Shown: in pieces, positions 1 to 10,262 of the stretch | Layout: each line of letters opens with the position of its first letter | Numbering within the stretch: position 1 is the stretch's first letter | Assembly: GCA_958428365.1 (NCBI GenBank) | Contig: CAUAFT010000005.1 | Span: 62,001 to 126,000, forward strand | Source of the DNA: an uncultured Lachnospiraceae bacterium | GTDB lineage: Bacteria; Bacillota; Clostridia; Lachnospirales; Lachnospiraceae | Direction: 5' to 3' | Length of the DNA stretch: 64,000 nucleotides | Notes under the pieces: model-generated | What the model saw: the letters and a program-made list of their open reading frames with translations, nothing else | What the model was told of the DNA's origin: nothing | Database searches by the model: none | Position numbers and translations under genes: made by a program

Positions 1-511
1 TTCCCACATTCGGAAATCCCACAAGCCCCACATCCGCAATCACCTTCAATTCCAGCTTCACTTCCAGTTCCATACCGTCCTGTCCCGGTTTCGCATACTT
101 CGGAGCCTGCATCGTGGAAGTGGCATAATGCTGATTGCCCAGCCCGCCGTTCCCACCTCTGAGCACAACCTGTCTCTCATTCTCACCGGACATATCGGCG
201 ATCACCTTATCCGATTGTGCATCCCGGATGATCGTCCCCTCCGGAACCTTTAAGATCAGATCCTGTCCCTTCTTCCCGTGGCAGTTCCGCTTGCCGCCTT
301 CCTCTCCATTCTCGGCGGCAAACTTCCTTCTATGCCGGTAATCCGCCAGAGTATTCATCCCTTTATCCACAACAAAGATGATGTCTCCGCCCTTACCTCC
401 GTCCCCGCCATCAGGACCTCCGTTCGGCACATACTTCTCCCGGCGGAAAGAGACATGTCCGTCTCCGCCTTTTCCCGATTTTATAATAATCTTTGCACGA
501 TCTGCAAACAT
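1..511 (-). CDS. obgE: GTPase Obg, N-terminal part (cut by window edge)
   Basis: Obg/CgtA is a ribosome-associated GTPase needed for 50S maturation and stress signalling. The visible 170 residues begin MFADRAKI and form the glycine-rich Obg domain (many GG and GGDGG turns, residues about 1-157). The sequence then enters the G domain and stops at the window edge inside the P-loop (GFPNVG). The start is the ATG at 511, preceded by a weak GAGG-like site. It follows rpmA on the same strand, the usual Firmicutes order rplU-prp-rpmA-obg. The missing C-terminal part would carry the rest of the GTPase domain. The identification is secure from the Obg-domain pattern. Confidence 0.95.
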   Translation of the reverse strand, partial: MFADRAKIIIKSGKGGDGHVSFRREKYVPNGGPDGGDGGKGGDIIFVVDKGMNTLADYRHRRKFAAENGEEGGKRNCHGKKGQDLILKVPEGTIIRDAQSDKVIADMSGENERQVVLRGGNGGLGNQHYATSTMQAPKYAKPGQDGMELEVKLELKVIADVGLVGFPNVG

Positions 512-573
512 AATTTTCTACCTCATTCTCAAAATATCCGGCAATAAACGAATCGCTTATCCCTACTATGCAA

Positions 574-602
574 AATAGACCCGGCTTACAAAGTCGGGTC
601 TA
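574..602 (-). terminator. Hairpin between rpmA and obgE
   Basis: A 12-bp stem (TAGACCCG paired with CGGGTCTA, extended inward by four pairs including a G-T) has a 3-nt loop. On the minus strand it is followed by TTTTGC. The T run is short, so it may act as a partial terminator or attenuator that lowers obgE expression relative to L21/L27. Confidence 0.6.
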
Positions 603-615
603 CAACTATCCATTT

Positions 616-903
616 CTATTTACTCTCAACTGGATAAACGGAAGCCTGTTTCTTATCTCTTCCTTTTCTCTCAAATCTCAGAACGCCATCCACCAAAGCG
701 AATAAGGTATCATCTCCACCTTTTCCTACGTTTGTACCCGGATGGATTCTTGTTCCACGCTGTCTGTATAAAATATTACCAGCTTTTACGAACTGACCGT
801 CTGCTCTCTTTGCTCCTAATCTCTTGGACTCGGAATCTCTACCGTTCTTTGTGGATCCCATTCCTTTTTTATGAGCAAAAAACTGAAGGTTCATTGTTAA
901 CAT
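616..903 (-). CDS. rpmA: 50S ribosomal protein L27
   Basis: Ribosomal protein L27 lies near the peptidyl-transferase centre. The 95 residues contain the L27 signature [15 protein letters not shown] and the [11 protein letters not shown] block. The N-terminus [14 protein letters not shown] carries the Firmicutes extension, in which the peptide ending LQFF is removed by the Prp protease so that the mature protein starts at Ala-10. The gene encoding Prp lies immediately upstream (2-nt gap). A strong AAGGAGG sits 7 nt before the ATG. The length is normal for the family. Confidence 0.97.
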   Translation of the reverse strand: MLTMNLQFFAHKKGMGSTKNGRDSESKRLGAKRADGQFVKAGNILYRQRGTRIHPGTNVGKGGDDTLFALVDGVLRFERKGRDKKQASVYPVESK

Positions 904-905
904 GT

Positions 906-1235
906 CTACACCTCCTTAAAGTCTAAGGTAATGAACGCATTACCGTATTGATTCATAATTCCCTGAAGACCAAGTACCATCGACTGCAATAACAGATAAC
1001 TGTCATGCCCTGAAGGAACTTCCAATCGAAATACGATCCTTCCGCTCTCCTCCTCCGTATCCACGGAGAACTTCTCCTCCGTAAAACTTCCAATCGAGTT
1101 GATGGCATTGATGACCAGTGCGGATACGCCGGCACACACCACATCTTCCCCGGCGTCTGCATATCCTGCGTGTCCCACACAGTCAAAACCCGTATACAGG
1201 TTGTCTTTATTTTTGTAAATCGTTATACTTGTCAT
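906..1235 (-). CDS. prp: Ribosomal-processing cysteine protease Prp
   Basis: Prp (YsxB family) cleaves the N-terminal extension of L27, an essential step in Firmicutes ribosome assembly. The 109 residues show the catalytic His in GHAGYA (His22) and Cys in [11 protein letters not shown] (Cys34). The gene lies between rplU and rpmA, 12 nt after the rplU stop, which is its standard position. No strong Shine-Dalgarno is visible before the ATG, so translation may be coupled to rplU. Together with the LQFF motif in the downstream L27, the substrate and enzyme are both present in one operon. Confidence 0.95.
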   Translation of the reverse strand: MTSITIYKNKDNLYTGFDCVGHAGYADAGEDVVCAGVSALVINAINSIGSFTEEKFSVDTEEESGRIVFRLEVPSGHDSYLLLQSMVLGLQGIMNQYGNAFITLDFKEV

Positions 1236-1247
1236 AACAATTCATGA

Positions 1248-1556
1248 CTAGGCGTTGATCTTTTCAATCTTTACTTTTGTATACGCCTGTCTGTGACCAT
1301 TTTTCTTGTGATAGCCGGTTTTTCTCTTATACTTGTAAACGATGACTTTTTTGCCTCTTCCGTTCTCTACGACAGAAGCTGTCACGCTTGCACCTTCAAC
1401 TACCGGGCTTCCGACTTTCATTCCATTGTCGTTTACTGCTAAAACCTGGTCAAATGTAACTGTCTCTCCAGCTTCTACACCAAGTTTTTCAACATTAATG
1501 ATATCGCCTTCGGAAACTTTGTACTGTTTACCACCTGTTGCAATAATTGCGTACAT
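1248..1556 (-). CDS. rplU: 50S ribosomal protein L21
   Basis: Ribosomal protein L21, 102 residues, begins [18 protein letters not shown] and ends with the [14 protein letters not shown] block typical of the family. The reading frame stays open further upstream, but the start is placed at the ATG at 1556. It has an AGGAGG at proper distance, and the upstream part overlaps the promoter and leader and has no L21 similarity. It is the first gene of rplU-prp-rpmA-obgE. A structured leader and a consensus promoter precede it. Confidence 0.97.
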   Translation of the reverse strand: MYAIIATGGKQYKVSEGDIINVEKLGVEAGETVTFDQVLAVNDNGMKVGSPVVEGASVTASVVENGRGKKVIVYKYKRKTGYHKKNGHRQAYTKVKIEKINA

Positions 1557-1559
1557 AAG

Positions 1560-1636
1560 GCACCTCCTATTTATCATTACTCGCCAGCTTCGGTGTTCCC
1601 AATGGGCATACTTATGACCTCGCTGTGCGGCATACT
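1560..1636 (-). ncRNA. Probable L21 leader (autoregulatory 5' UTR)
   Basis: About 80 nt separate the expected start of transcription from the rplU ribosome binding site. The segment contains short complementary stretches (for example GCCCATTGGG, and CCGAAG with CTGGCG). Firmicutes rplU genes commonly carry an L21 leader motif in exactly this position, where excess L21 represses translation. The assignment rests on position and gene identity. I did not verify the consensus structure. Confidence 0.5.
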
Positions 1637-1641
1637 TCTGT

Positions 1642-1670
1642 ATAATAGCATAATTTGGGTATTGCGTCAA
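1642..1670 (-). promoter_or_regulatory. Sigma-A promoter of rplU operon
   Basis: On the minus strand a -35 TTGACG (1665-1670) and -10 TATTAT (1642-1647) are separated by exactly 17 nt. They lie directly upstream of the L21 leader. Confidence 0.85.
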
Positions 1671-1714
1671 CTGTTTTTTACTTGTGTTATATTTTGAAAA
1701 TTGCAAGTATTTTT

Positions 1715-2824
1715 TTACGGCATATAAATATAATTATATTTCTGAACCCCGCTTGTCTGACCATTCTCATTGACCAATACAACAGAAAGCACATTATTCC
1801 CCTGTATCATCTCAAAAGGTCCCGTATAAAGGGTGGAATTTGCATCCGGCATCCCATTCCATGTATAGTAAGCCCTGCAATTTTCCGGCACATCAATCGT
1901 AATTGGAACCGCCTCAGTATACGTTCCACTCTCCGGAGACGCCGTCGGCAGATCCGGTATATTAAGCTCCACCAGATACTCTGCCTCTGCCCTGGAACTA
2001 TAGATTCCACGTTGATCCCGACAGACTGCGCTCAACTTAAAATTCCCCTCTTCTTCCAGCGAAAAAGGTTCTTCATAGAGAATCCCGTCCGACTTCGGGC
2101 TGCTGCCATCCAGCGTATAGTAGATATCCAGTCCGTCCTTTGCACTCAGAGTGATTTTGGGATATTCTCCATATTCCCCGCCCTCCGGTGCAATCTCAGG
2201 AGCCTCCACAATATAGTCAGCAAACAGCTTTTTCAACTCATCCTTTTCCACTCTGGAATAAAGCTTTGTAATCGCAGAATAGTCTTTTTCCTCTTCATAG
2301 ATTGCAATCAAAAGTTCACATACCTCACGATTACTGCCGGAAATGGAAAATGCCTGTTCCAAATATTCCTTAGCCTTGTCGAAATCTTCTTTGGCATAAT
2401 AACATTTCCCCAGCATCAAATAAGCTTCCACACTCTGCTCTTCCTTTTCAAGTGCCTGCCTGGCATAAGAGGCCGCCTTATCGTAATCCTTTTTCGCATA
2501 GGATTTTTCTGCCTTCTCCATCCTGCCATCGAAGGATTGGCTCCTCACCGCAAAGAATCCGGCAAAAAAAGCAACAATGGCAATCAGGACAACAACTACA
2601 ACCCCAACATAAATCCCCTTCTTTTTCTTCTTCGGAGTTTTTTTCTCCTCCTCTGTAACCTCAGATTTTTTCGGAGTTTTTTTCGGATTTCCTTCTTTTT
2701 GGAGCAGGGACTTTAAGTAATCCTCCTCCATATTGTAATCCGGCACAATCTGCGCTTCTTTTCCACATACGGAACAATACACACATCCTGTCTTAATCTT
2801 TGCACCGCAGTTTGCACATTTCAT
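1715..2824 (-). CDS. Zinc-ribbon, membrane-anchored TPR protein with chitobiase-C-like repeats
   Basis: This 369-residue protein has unknown function. It starts with a zinc ribbon (CANCG...CVYCSVCG, residues 3-22), then a charged, lysine-rich cytoplasmic linker. One transmembrane segment follows (about 70-92, [18 protein letters not shown]). The extracellular part begins with TPR-like helices (about 100-190), followed by two beta-sandwich repeats with the YYTLDGSSP and YYTWNGMPD pattern of chitobiase/beta-hexosaminidase C-terminal (CHB_HEX_C_1) domains. The zinc ribbon would be inside and the repeats outside the cell. It starts 6 nt after the folD stop, suggesting co-transcription with fhs-folD, though no functional link is evident. 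Confidence 0.75.
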   Translation of the reverse strand: MKCANCGAKIKTGCVYCSVCGKEAQIVPDYNMEEDYLKSLLQKEGNPKKTPKKSEVTEEEKKTPKKKKKGIYVGVVVVVLIAIVAFFAGFFAVRSQSFDGRMEKAEKSYAKKDYDKAASYARQALEKEEQSVEAYLMLGKCYYAKEDFDKAKEYLEQAFSISGSNREVCELLIAIYEEEKDYSAITKLYSRVEKDELKKLFADYIVEAPEIAPEGGEYGEYPKITLSAKDGLDIYYTLDGSSPKSDGILYEEPFSLEEEGNFKLSAVCRDQRGIYSSRAEAEYLVELNIPDLPTASPESGTYTEAVPITIDVPENCRAYYTWNGMPDANSTLYTGPFEMIQGNNVLSVVLVNENGQTSGVQKYNYIYMP

Positions 2825-2830
2825 GGCATC

Positions 2831-3670
2831 TTATCCTCTCATTGATTCCACACAATTATTCATCAGCATTGCAATCGTCATCGGTCCCACACCGCCGGGA
2901 ACCGGTGTGATCGCCGACACATGAGGCTCTACCTTTTCAAAATCCACATCTCCGCAGAGCTTATTATTTTCATTTCTGTGTATTCCCACATCAATAACAA
3001 CGGCGCCTTCCTTAATATAGGAATCGTCAATAAATTTTGGTTTTCCGATTGCTACGATTAAGATATCCGCTGTCTTACAGAGTTCTTTCAGATTCTTCGT
3101 CTTAGAATGTGCAATCGTCACCGTGGCATTTTCCCTTAACATCAAAAGTGCCATCGGTTTTCCTACGATGTTGCTTCTTCCGATCACGACGCAGTTCTTC
3201 CCCTCTATCTCAATATCGGAACGCTTTAAAAGCTGGATAATTCCAGCCGGCGTACAGGACAGAAATCCCGGTTCGCCAATGGTCATCGCTCCCACACTCT
3301 GTGGATGGAAACCGTCCACATCTTTTTTCGGAGAGATTGCCTGGATAATCTTATCTTCATCGATATGTTTTGGAACCGGAAGCTGTACTAAGATTCCCCG
3401 TACATCCTCCCGTCCGTTCAGCTCCTCTATGACTTTTAAAAGCTCTGCCTCTGTGGTCTCCTCCGGCAGTTCATAGGACACGGAACCGATTCCGATATAT
3501 TCACAGGCTTTCTTTTTATTATTGACATAGACAGAAGAAGCCGGATCATTTCCAACCTGGATTACGGCGAGACTTCCCTCCACTCCTTTTGCCTTTAATT
3601 CTGCCACTTCCTCTTTCAGTTCATCCTTGACTGCTTTGGAAATTGCTTTTCCATCGATTAATTTTGCCAT
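2831..3670 (-). CDS. folD: Bifunctional methylene-THF dehydrogenase/cyclohydrolase
   Basis: FolD interconverts 5,10-methylene-THF, methenyl-THF and 10-formyl-THF in the cytosol. The 279-residue protein starts MAKLIDGKAISK and contains the family blocks YVNNKKKACEYIGI (with the catalytic Lys), QLPVPKHID, VVIGRSNIVGKP (cofactor loop) and PVPGGVGPMT. The chosen ATG (3670) has GGGAGG upstream. An in-frame extension into the end of fhs is not conserved. It lies 10 nt after fhs, so consecutive one-carbon folate steps are co-expressed. This fits purine and formate metabolism or acetogenic carbon fixation. Confidence 0.96.
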   Translation of the reverse strand: MAKLIDGKAISKAVKDELKEEVAELKAKGVEGSLAVIQVGNDPASSVYVNNKKKACEYIGIGSVSYELPEETTEAELLKVIEELNGREDVRGILVQLPVPKHIDEDKIIQAISPKKDVDGFHPQSVGAMTIGEPGFLSCTPAGIIQLLKRSDIEIEGKNCVVIGRSNIVGKPMALLMLRENATVTIAHSKTKNLKELCKTADILIVAIGKPKFIDDSYIKEGAVVIDVGIHRNENNKLCGDVDFEKVEPHVSAITPVPGGVGPMTIAMLMNNCVESMRG

Positions 3671-3680
3671 GATATCCTCC

Positions 3681-5351
3681 CTAGAATAAACCTGTAATGG
3701 TACCGTCTTTTTCCACATCAATTCCAAAGGCCGCAGGCTGTTTTGGAAGTCCCGGCATGGTCATAATGGCTCCGTTGATGGCTACCACGAATTCCGCACC
3801 TGCGGATACATAGACTTCGCGCACATTGACGGTGAAGCCCTCCGGGCGTCCTAATTTCTTCGGGTCGTCGGACAGGGAATACTGGGTCTTTGCCATACAG
3901 ACTGGAAAATGTCCCATTCCCATATCGGTAATCCGCTTTAATTCTCTCTTAGCAGCCGGAGAATAAGTCACCCCGTCAGCACCATAGATTTCTTTTGCAA
4001 TGGTTTCAATTTTCTCTTCCAGAGTCAGGCTGTCCTCATAGAGAGGTTTGAAATGGCTCTCCTTTTTCTCCAGAGTCTCCAATACTTTATTTGCAAGTGC
4101 AACTCCGCCTTCTCCGCCTTTTTCCCATACTTCAGATAAGGCGAACTCACAGCCTCTCTCTTTACAGAAATTCTCAATATAGGCAATCTCATCCTTTGTA
4201 TCGGTGACAAAGGAATTCAATGTCACAACCACCGGCACCTGATATTTTTGCAGATTTTCAATGTGTTTTTCCAGATTTACGATTCCCCGCTTCAGAGCAT
4301 CCATATTTTCATTGGATAAATTTTCCTTTGGCACGCCTCCGTTATATTTCAAAGCTCTTACTGTTGCCACAAGTACGATGGCATCCGGCTTTAATCCAGC
4401 CTTTGGACACTTGATATCCAGGAATTTTTCAGCTCCTAAATCAGCACCAAAGCCTGCTTCCGTAACCACGATATCGGCAAGCTTCAGGGCTGCCTTTGTT
4501 GCCCGGATACTATTGCATCCATGGGCGATATTTGCAAAAGGACCGCCATGTACGATAGCCGGTGTATGCTCTAAGGTCTGGATAAGATTCGGTTTTAAGG
4601 CATCCTTTAAGAGTGCCGCCATCGCTCCGGTTGCATGTAAATCCTCCGCAGTGACCGGTTTTCCCTCAAAATTATAAGCCACAATGATATTTCCAAGACG
4701 GCGTTTTAAGTCCTCCATGTCATCGGCAAGGCAGAGTACTGCCATAATCTCGGATGCCACGGTGATAACGAAGTGATCCTCACGCACCATTCCATCCATC
4801 TTGTTTCCAAGACCCACTACCACGTTACGCAGTACACGGTCATTCATATCCAGACAGCGTTTCCAGATGACCTGTCTTGGATCGATTCCAAGCTCGTTTC
4901 CCTGCTGAATATGATTATCCAAAAGGGCTGCCAGCAGGTTATTTGCGGAAGTAATCGCGTGGAAATCTCCTGTAAAATGCAGGTTCAGATCCTCCATCGG
5001 TACGACCTGGGCATAACCGCCGCCTGCCGCTCCTCCCTTGATTCCAAAGCAAGGTCCCAAAGACGGCTCACGAAGGGCAATGACTGCCTTCTTTCCAAGT
5101 TTTCCAAAGGCCTGTCCCAGACCCACACTGGTGGTAGTCTTTCCCTCTCCTGCCGGAGTCGGATTGATGGCAGTCACCAATACGAGCTTTCCATCGGGAT
5201 TGTCCTTGACACGTTCTAATAATTCATCGGAGAACTTCGCCTTATATTTTCCATATAATTCCAGTTCATCCTCTCTGATGTCCAATCTTTTGGCCACCTC
5301 TGTAATTGGTTCCATGACAGCTTCCTGTGCAATCTGAATATCACTCTTCAT
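3681..5351 (-). CDS. fhs: Formate--tetrahydrofolate ligase
   Basis: Fhs (10-formyl-THF synthetase) joins formate to THF using ATP. At 556 residues it has normal length for the bacterial monofunctional enzyme. Recognisable blocks are the P-loop [16 protein letters not shown] near residue 65, [21 protein letters not shown], and [18 protein letters not shown]. Together with folD downstream, it supplies methyl- and formyl-level one-carbon units. In acetogens it is part of the methyl branch of the Wood-Ljungdahl pathway. Other genes of that pathway are not in this window, so acetogenesis is only a possibility. Confidence 0.97.
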   Translation of the reverse strand: MKSDIQIAQEAVMEPITEVAKRLDIREDELELYGKYKAKFSDELLERVKDNPDGKLVLVTAINPTPAGEGKTTTSVGLGQAFGKLGKKAVIALREPSLGPCFGIKGGAAGGGYAQVVPMEDLNLHFTGDFHAITSANNLLAALLDNHIQQGNELGIDPRQVIWKRCLDMNDRVLRNVVVGLGNKMDGMVREDHFVITVASEIMAVLCLADDMEDLKRRLGNIIVAYNFEGKPVTAEDLHATGAMAALLKDALKPNLIQTLEHTPAIVHGGPFANIAHGCNSIRATKAALKLADIVVTEAGFGADLGAEKFLDIKCPKAGLKPDAIVLVATVRALKYNGGVPKENLSNENMDALKRGIVNLEKHIENLQKYQVPVVVTLNSFVTDTKDEIAYIENFCKERGCEFALSEVWEKGGEGGVALANKVLETLEKKESHFKPLYEDSLTLEEKIETIAKEIYGADGVTYSPAAKRELKRITDMGMGHFPVCMAKTQYSLSDDPKKLGRPEGFTVNVREVYVSAGAEFVVAINGAIMTMPGLPKQPAAFGIDVEKDGTITGLF

Positions 5352-5439
5352 CTTCTTCCTCCATCTTCTTTGTGTTGCTATGCAGATACTTTCTACCTCA
5401 CATTTTATGCAGTTACAAATTTGTTTTTATTTTATACCT

Positions 5440-7983
5440 TTACAGGTATTCTTCCTGATATTGTTCGAACTCCTCCGGTCCCATCAAGACCTTCCTCGGC
5501 TTGGTTCCCTCTTCCGGTCCCACAACGCCGGCCTCCTCCAACTGATCCATAATCCGGGCCGCCCGGTTGAATCCAATCTTAAAATATCTCTGTAACATTC
5601 CAATGGAACCTTTATCCTTATCAATCAACAGCCTTGCCGCGTCCGCAAAATAAGCATCTCTCTCATTTCCATCCGAGGCGGCTCCCGATCCTGCCGATGA
5701 CGGCGCCGACGCGTGAATTTTTTCTTCCAGCTCCGCATCATAGGTAGTCTCCCCATTCTGCTGTGTTAAGAAATTCACAACCTCCTGTACTTCTTTGTCA
5801 GACACAAAGGCTCCCTGTACACGGAGGGGCTTGCTGTAACCCTGAGGATAAAAGAGCATATCTCCTTTTCCCAGAAGTTTTTCTGCTCCGTTCATATCCA
5901 GAATGGTTCTGGAATCCACTCCCGATGTCACGGCAAAGGCTACACGAGACGGCATATTTGCCTTAATCAGTCCGGTAATGACATTGACCGACGGCCTCTG
6001 GGTCGCAATAATCAGATGGATTCCCGCCGCTCTCGCAAGCTGAGCCAGACGGCAGATGGCATCCTCCACCTCACCCGGCGCTACCATCATCAAGTCGGCA
6101 AGCTCGTCCACGATAATGACGATCTGCGGCAGCTTCTTCGGTTTGTTCTCATCATCAATGTCCTTGATGTTCTCCACCTTTTGATTATATCCCTTTAAAT
6201 CCCGGACATTGTAATCCGCAAACTTCTGATAGCGGTCCGTCATCTCCGAGACCGCCCAGTGCAATGCCCCCGAAGCCTTCTTCGGATCGGTCACCACCGG
6301 GATGAACAGGTGGGGGATTCCATTGTAGACGCTGAGCTCCACCACCTTTGGATCGATCATAATAAGCTTCACGTCCTCAGGGTCTGCTTTATACAAAATA
6401 CTCATAATAATCGTATTGATGCAGACGGATTTACCCGATCCCGTCGCCCCGGCGATCAGAAGATGGGGCATCTTCGCAATATCCGCTACGATCACCTTTC
6501 CAGCGATATCCTTTCCCGCTGCAAAAGCAATCCTGGACGGGTGCTTTTGAAATTCCTCCGATTCGATCAATTCCCGGAAAGCCACGGTTACGTTCTCCTT
6601 GTTCGGCACCTCAATTCCTATGGCAGCTTTGCCGGGGATCGGCGCCTCGATTCGGATATCCGCCGCCGCTAAATTCAGCTTAATATCGTCAGCCAGATTG
6701 ACGATCTTGCTGACCTTGACACCCATCTCCGGCTGTAACTCATAGCGGGTGACGCTTGGTCCGCAGCTCACATTGGTAATGGTCACATTGACACCGAAAT
6801 TTTTCAGAGTCTGCTGCAATTTGTTTGCCGTTGCCTGAAGATGTGCCTTGGTATCTCCCATCGCCTTGGATGAGCCTTTTTTTAATAAGCTGACCGGCGG
6901 GAATACATAGCGATCCACCGATGTATTCTTTTGCATCTCGGCCTCGATTCCCTGAACATCCTGCCGGATCTCAGTCTCGGACTGGTGTGGTCTGGAACTT
7001 TTCCGCACAGGAGGCTTTTCGCTGACAGGCTGTGAAACCGGATGCTCCTGAACTGCCTCGCCTCCCGCAGGTTCTGCTGGGACTGCACTCTCCGACGGCT
7101 GTAATTCTTCCGCAAACAGGGATGGAGCCGGTATCTGCGCCGCCTCTAACGGACTGCTTCCCTCCGCTCGTAAAACCACATGTTCCTCCTCGCCCACCGG
7201 GGGAGTCTGTAAGATATCGTCAATATTGATCTCATTCATGGCATCCGATAACGCTGTCTTCGGCTGTGCTTTCTTTTTTTTATTTTTCGGAGGCTCCAGT
7301 TCTTTTGTCGTCTCCTTTACGGGTTTCACTACGGTATTCATGGAGACTCCCACAGCTTTTTTATCCCTTCGTTTTAACTGCCGCTGCTCTCTTTGCTCTT
7401 TGATCCGTTCATTTTCTTCTTTGGCGGCATGGTATACCTTCTGACCGCCCTTTTGCATTCCCCGGAATGCTGATTTTTCCGTAATCAGCACCAGCGTGAT
7501 AATCAATCCGATAATATCGATCACATAGGATCCGATCAGTCCAAAGGCAGGATAGAGAATGGATGCCAGCAGACCACCAAAGAACCCGCCGCCGCTCTTT
7601 TCCTTCATTCCATACCGGAAAGCTGCCACCGCCGACTCCTTCGAGCTGCCCTCTATAGTCAGTTCCACAAAGAGACACAGAAGCATTAGAAACAGCACCG
7701 AAGCGATGACCTTGATCCACGCGACCTTATTTCCCTTATTGGACAGACAAAATGCCGTCAGCAAAAACAGACAGACCGGAAAAACATAGGAAATCAACCC
7801 AAAGATCCCAAAAAACAGGGAACTCAGACTGTTTCCAACCGTTCCGCCAATTCCAAAATTACTGAGCAGCAAAATAATGGAAAACGCCAGCACCACCCAG
7901 AGGATTACTTCTTCTCTCTGGGAAGCGGCAGGCGCCGCCGCCTTTTTGCGATTTGTTTTCTTTTTATTTGAAGCTGATGCCAT
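5440..7983 (-). CDS. ftsK: DNA translocase FtsK/SpoIIIE
   Basis: This is a membrane-anchored ATP-driven DNA pump that moves chromosome out of the division or sporulation septum. The 847 residues have about four N-terminal transmembrane segments (about 28-175), a charged and proline-rich linker, then the motor. The motor carries Walker [10 protein letters not shown] (about 500), Walker [14 protein letters not shown] and the [15 protein letters not shown] block. A C-terminal gamma winged helix follows ([25 protein letters not shown]), which reads KOPS/SRS-type sequences. It lies 15 nt after uppP. In Bacillus the spoIIIE gene neighbours tepA; here tepA is about 3 kb away, with uppP and a sigma factor operon in between. 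Confidence 0.95.
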   Translation of the reverse strand: MASASNKKKTNRKKAAAPAASQREEVILWVVLAFSIILLLSNFGIGGTVGNSLSSLFFGIFGLISYVFPVCLFLLTAFCLSNKGNKVAWIKVIASVLFLMLLCLFVELTIEGSSKESAVAAFRYGMKEKSGGGFFGGLLASILYPAFGLIGSYVIDIIGLIITLVLITEKSAFRGMQKGGQKVYHAAKEENERIKEQREQRQLKRRDKKAVGVSMNTVVKPVKETTKELEPPKNKKKKAQPKTALSDAMNEINIDDILQTPPVGEEEHVVLRAEGSSPLEAAQIPAPSLFAEELQPSESAVPAEPAGGEAVQEHPVSQPVSEKPPVRKSSRPHQSETEIRQDVQGIEAEMQKNTSVDRYVFPPVSLLKKGSSKAMGDTKAHLQATANKLQQTLKNFGVNVTITNVSCGPSVTRYELQPEMGVKVSKIVNLADDIKLNLAAADIRIEAPIPGKAAIGIEVPNKENVTVAFRELIESEEFQKHPSRIAFAAGKDIAGKVIVADIAKMPHLLIAGATGSGKSVCINTIIMSILYKADPEDVKLIMIDPKVVELSVYNGIPHLFIPVVTDPKKASGALHWAVSEMTDRYQKFADYNVRDLKGYNQKVENIKDIDDENKPKKLPQIVIIVDELADLMMVAPGEVEDAICRLAQLARAAGIHLIIATQRPSVNVITGLIKANMPSRVAFAVTSGVDSRTILDMNGAEKLLGKGDMLFYPQGYSKPLRVQGAFVSDKEVQEVVNFLTQQNGETTYDAELEEKIHASAPSSAGSGAASDGNERDAYFADAARLLIDKDKGSIGMLQRYFKIGFNRAARIMDQLEEAGVVGPEEGTKPRKVLMGPEEFEQYQEEYL

Positions 7984-7998
7984 AATTCCCTCCAGCTC

Positions 7999-8877
7999 TT
8001 ATGCCATATAAAAATATCCGCCGATGGAGATCAATCCCACGATCAGGCAGTAAATAGAAAAAACAGTGAATTTTTTATTTTTCACGATCACCAGCATGGT
8101 CTTGATACAGATATAACCCACGATCGCAGCCACTGCCATGCCGATAAGATAATAAACGACCTCCGTACCTGTCACCGCGGAGGCTGTCACATCCTTCAAT
8201 TCCAGAATTGCCGCGCCTAACACCGCCGGGATGGACATGATAAAAGAATATTTTACTGCAAAACGGCGGTCAAACCCACTAATCAAACATGCCGCTATGG
8301 TGGTTCCTGATCTGGAAAGTCCAGGAAGCGTTGCAATTCCCTGACAGATACCAATGATAAAGCCATTGGTGTAGGAAACATTCTTCGGTCCCTTATTTCC
8401 ACTCTGGATACGGTCTGAGACAAACAGCAGAATACTCGTTATGATCAGACAGATCCCCGGAATCAGCAGAATCTCCGAAGCCATGGTGACAAAATCCGAA
8501 GCCGCCATTCCGATAATTCCCGTCGGGATCGTGGATACGATAACTAAGAGTACAAATTTCCGATAACCATTGGTCACGATCTTTATGTAATCATTTTTCT
8601 CATGTAGACATTTGTTCCGGAAAAAACGAACTACGTTGATAAATGCATCTCTGATAATGCTAAGACCTTCCACGATCATGCGAAAAATATCCTTATAATA
8701 GACCACAAAAATTGCAATTAAGGTGCCCAGATGCAGGATAACGTCAAATAAAAGCCCCGTATCTGTCTCCATATGAAACAGAATCTTAAAAATCGCCAGA
8801 TGTCCGCTGCTGCTCACAGGAAGAAATTCCGTTACTCCCTGGATGATACCCATGATAATCGCCTGTAATAGTGACAT
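7999..8877 (-). CDS. uppP: Undecaprenyl-diphosphatase UppP (BacA)
   Basis: This integral membrane phosphatase recycles undecaprenyl diphosphate to the monophosphate carrier for cell-wall synthesis. Its activity also gives bacitracin tolerance. The 292 residues contain the two family motifs: QGVTEFLPVSSSGHLAI near the N-terminus, and LPGLSRSGTTIAACLISG about two-thirds along. About seven or eight hydrophobic segments are present. The ATG is preceded by TAGGAGG. It is the first gene before ftsK and has its own candidate promoter upstream. Confidence 0.95.
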   Translation of the reverse strand: MSLLQAIIMGIIQGVTEFLPVSSSGHLAIFKILFHMETDTGLLFDVILHLGTLIAIFVVYYKDIFRMIVEGLSIIRDAFINVVRFFRNKCLHEKNDYIKIVTNGYRKFVLLVIVSTIPTGIIGMAASDFVTMASEILLIPGICLIITSILLFVSDRIQSGNKGPKNVSYTNGFIIGICQGIATLPGLSRSGTTIAACLISGFDRRFAVKYSFIMSIPAVLGAAILELKDVTASAVTGTEVVYYLIGMAVAAIVGYICIKTMLVIVKNKKFTVFSIYCLIVGLISIGGYFYMA

Positions 8878-8949
8878 GATGTCCTCCTAATTTCTCTCTT
8901 GGTATATTACACACAGGGAAACGTCCCTGATTTTTCTCATACTTAAATA

Positions 8950-8978
8950 ATATTATCATATTTAAGAAGCCTTGTCAT
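8950..8978 (-). promoter_or_regulatory. Candidate promoter of uppP-ftsK
   Basis: A minus-strand ATGACA (8973-8978) and TAATAT (8950-8955) are 17 nt apart, upstream of uppP. The -10 match is weak. The site overlaps an 8-bp inverted repeat (CTTAAATA/TATTTAAG), and a short CAGGGA/TCCCTG hairpin lies in the leader. The rest of the 266-bp gap 8878-9143 shows only the terminator below. Confidence 0.45.
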
Positions 8979-9065
8979 TATAAGATTCTCCCAAAAATCC
9001 ATCATATAATAATTATGGAAAATCAATTTCCGACAGGGAATTATGCCAACTAAGATTCTGTATCT

Positions 9066-9101
9066 GCAAAAACCAGCAGAGCGGACATGCCGTTCTGCTG
9101 G
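9066..9101 (-). terminator. Terminator of the sigma/anti-sigma operon
   Basis: Stem CCAGCAGA/TCTGCTGG, extended by four more pairs, is followed on the minus strand by TTTTTG. It lies just downstream of the anti-sigma-like gene. Confidence 0.85.
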
Positions 9102-9143
9102 TCATGAATTTTATTCAGTTTAAAAGCAGCAAGCCATAGGCAC

Positions 9144-10262
9144 TTATCGAATCGCTACCTCATAATTCTGCCCGCTCTCATTGGAATGAAAGAGAACGGA
9201 GACAACATTTTCCACATCAATCACTTTTCCACAAGCGTTACTTACCCTGTAAGTAGAGTCCGTCTCGTCCTTGCTGGCAAAACCGCACCTTCCCGGACCA
9301 GTGGCTTCCAAATCCGTAATCGTGCCATCAGCCATCTTTACCGCTGCCGGCCAGACCGGAATATCCTTATACCGCTCCATGCTTCCTTCTGTTCCGTCCT
9401 CCTGGATAACTTTTACAGTCTCTTTTATCCTCCTCCAGTCATAATCCACAGAGATGGAAATCGGAGAAAGTGTAATCTTTTTCACTGTGACCTCATCTTT
9501 ATCCAGCTTCTGATTTACTTCAAAATCCTGTTCGGAAGATTCATAATCCATCTTCCATGAAATGTCCCAGGTCCCTGCGGGTCCCTGTACAATATTTTCC
9601 TCATCCTGGGTGGTTCCAAAGTACATATCCTTGAAACTTACAGTCATCGTCTTCCCTGACAGATTCCCTCCCTCGAATTTTTCAACCCAGAACTCATAGT
9701 GAATGGAATTGCTGTTCCAGTCCTCCTGCATGGATTCCTCGTCAAGAACACCACTGAAATAACCACCCATATACTTATCGGCAAGGTCTTCTCCATCGAC
9801 CAAAAGGGATGCTTCCTTAAATGAAAGGTCGTTTGGAACAGTCTGTCCTTCCGGCGCGGTGATGGTAAAATAAAGATACATATACTGATCAGAGTAAAGC
9901 GCCTGTTCCAGTTTGATGGTATACCCACCATTCTCCGCCTGGGCTTCCACCGGGACCGTTACCTTTTTTTCGCATAGTTCCTTTTGCTGCTCCTCATCCA
10001 CCTGGAATTTTTTCGCTACATCCTTATTCCAGTTCGATAACGTCGCCGCTGTAACGGTGATTCCGCTTAAAGCCAGAATGCAAAGCGCTGCCGCAGCCAC
10101 ACTTTTCTTCCAGGTTCTTTGTTTTTTAACATATGGCGTCACTCTGTTCTGTTCTCTGATTTTTTGCAAGGTCTCATCTATTTTACTATTGACAGATTCC
10201 GGCAGTTCCATATCCTGCTTCATAACTTCACGAATCTCCTGTTCTGTGTACTTTTTCTTCAT
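9144..10262 (-). CDS. Membrane anti-sigma-like protein (DUF4179 type)
   Basis: This is the probable anti-sigma factor for the adjoining ECF sigma factor. About 80 cytoplasmic N-terminal residues (MKKKYTEQEIREVMKQD...) precede one transmembrane segment (SVAAAALCILALSGITVTAA), followed by a large extracellular domain of about 270 residues rich in beta strands. This layout matches DUF4179-containing proteins that commonly follow ECF sigma genes in Clostridia. The start is set at the ATG at 10262, which overlaps the sigma stop as TGATG and has GGGAG 8 nt before it; a GTG 9 nt further upstream is less likely. The overlap implies translational coupling and equimolar production. The inducing signal is unknown. 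Confidence 0.75.
   Translation of the reverse strand: MKKKYTEQEIREVMKQDMELPESVNSKIDETLQKIREQNRVTPYVKKQRTWKKSVAAAALCILALSGITVTAATLSNWNKDVAKKFQVDEEQQKELCEKKVTVPVEAQAENGGYTIKLEQALYSDQYMYLYFTITAPEGQTVPNDLSFKEASLLVDGEDLADKYMGGYFSGVLDEESMQEDWNSNSIHYEFWVEKFEGGNLSGKTMTVSFKDMYFGTTQDEENIVQGPAGTWDISWKMDYESSEQDFEVNQKLDKDEVTVKKITLSPISISVDYDWRRIKETVKVIQEDGTEGSMERYKDIPVWPAAVKMADGTITDLEATGPGRCGFASKDETDSTYRVSNACGKVIDVENVVSVLFHSNESGQNYEVAIR

Noticed and set aside
1655..2716. 353-residue plus-strand open frame opposite the TPR membrane protein
   Set aside because: It is antisense to a gene with clear domains, has an Ile/Leu/Arg-rich shadow composition, and no start signals.
5436..5451. ATACCT/AGGTAT hairpin at the end of ftsK as a terminator
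   Set aside because: The stem is only 6 bp and no T run follows it on the minus strand.
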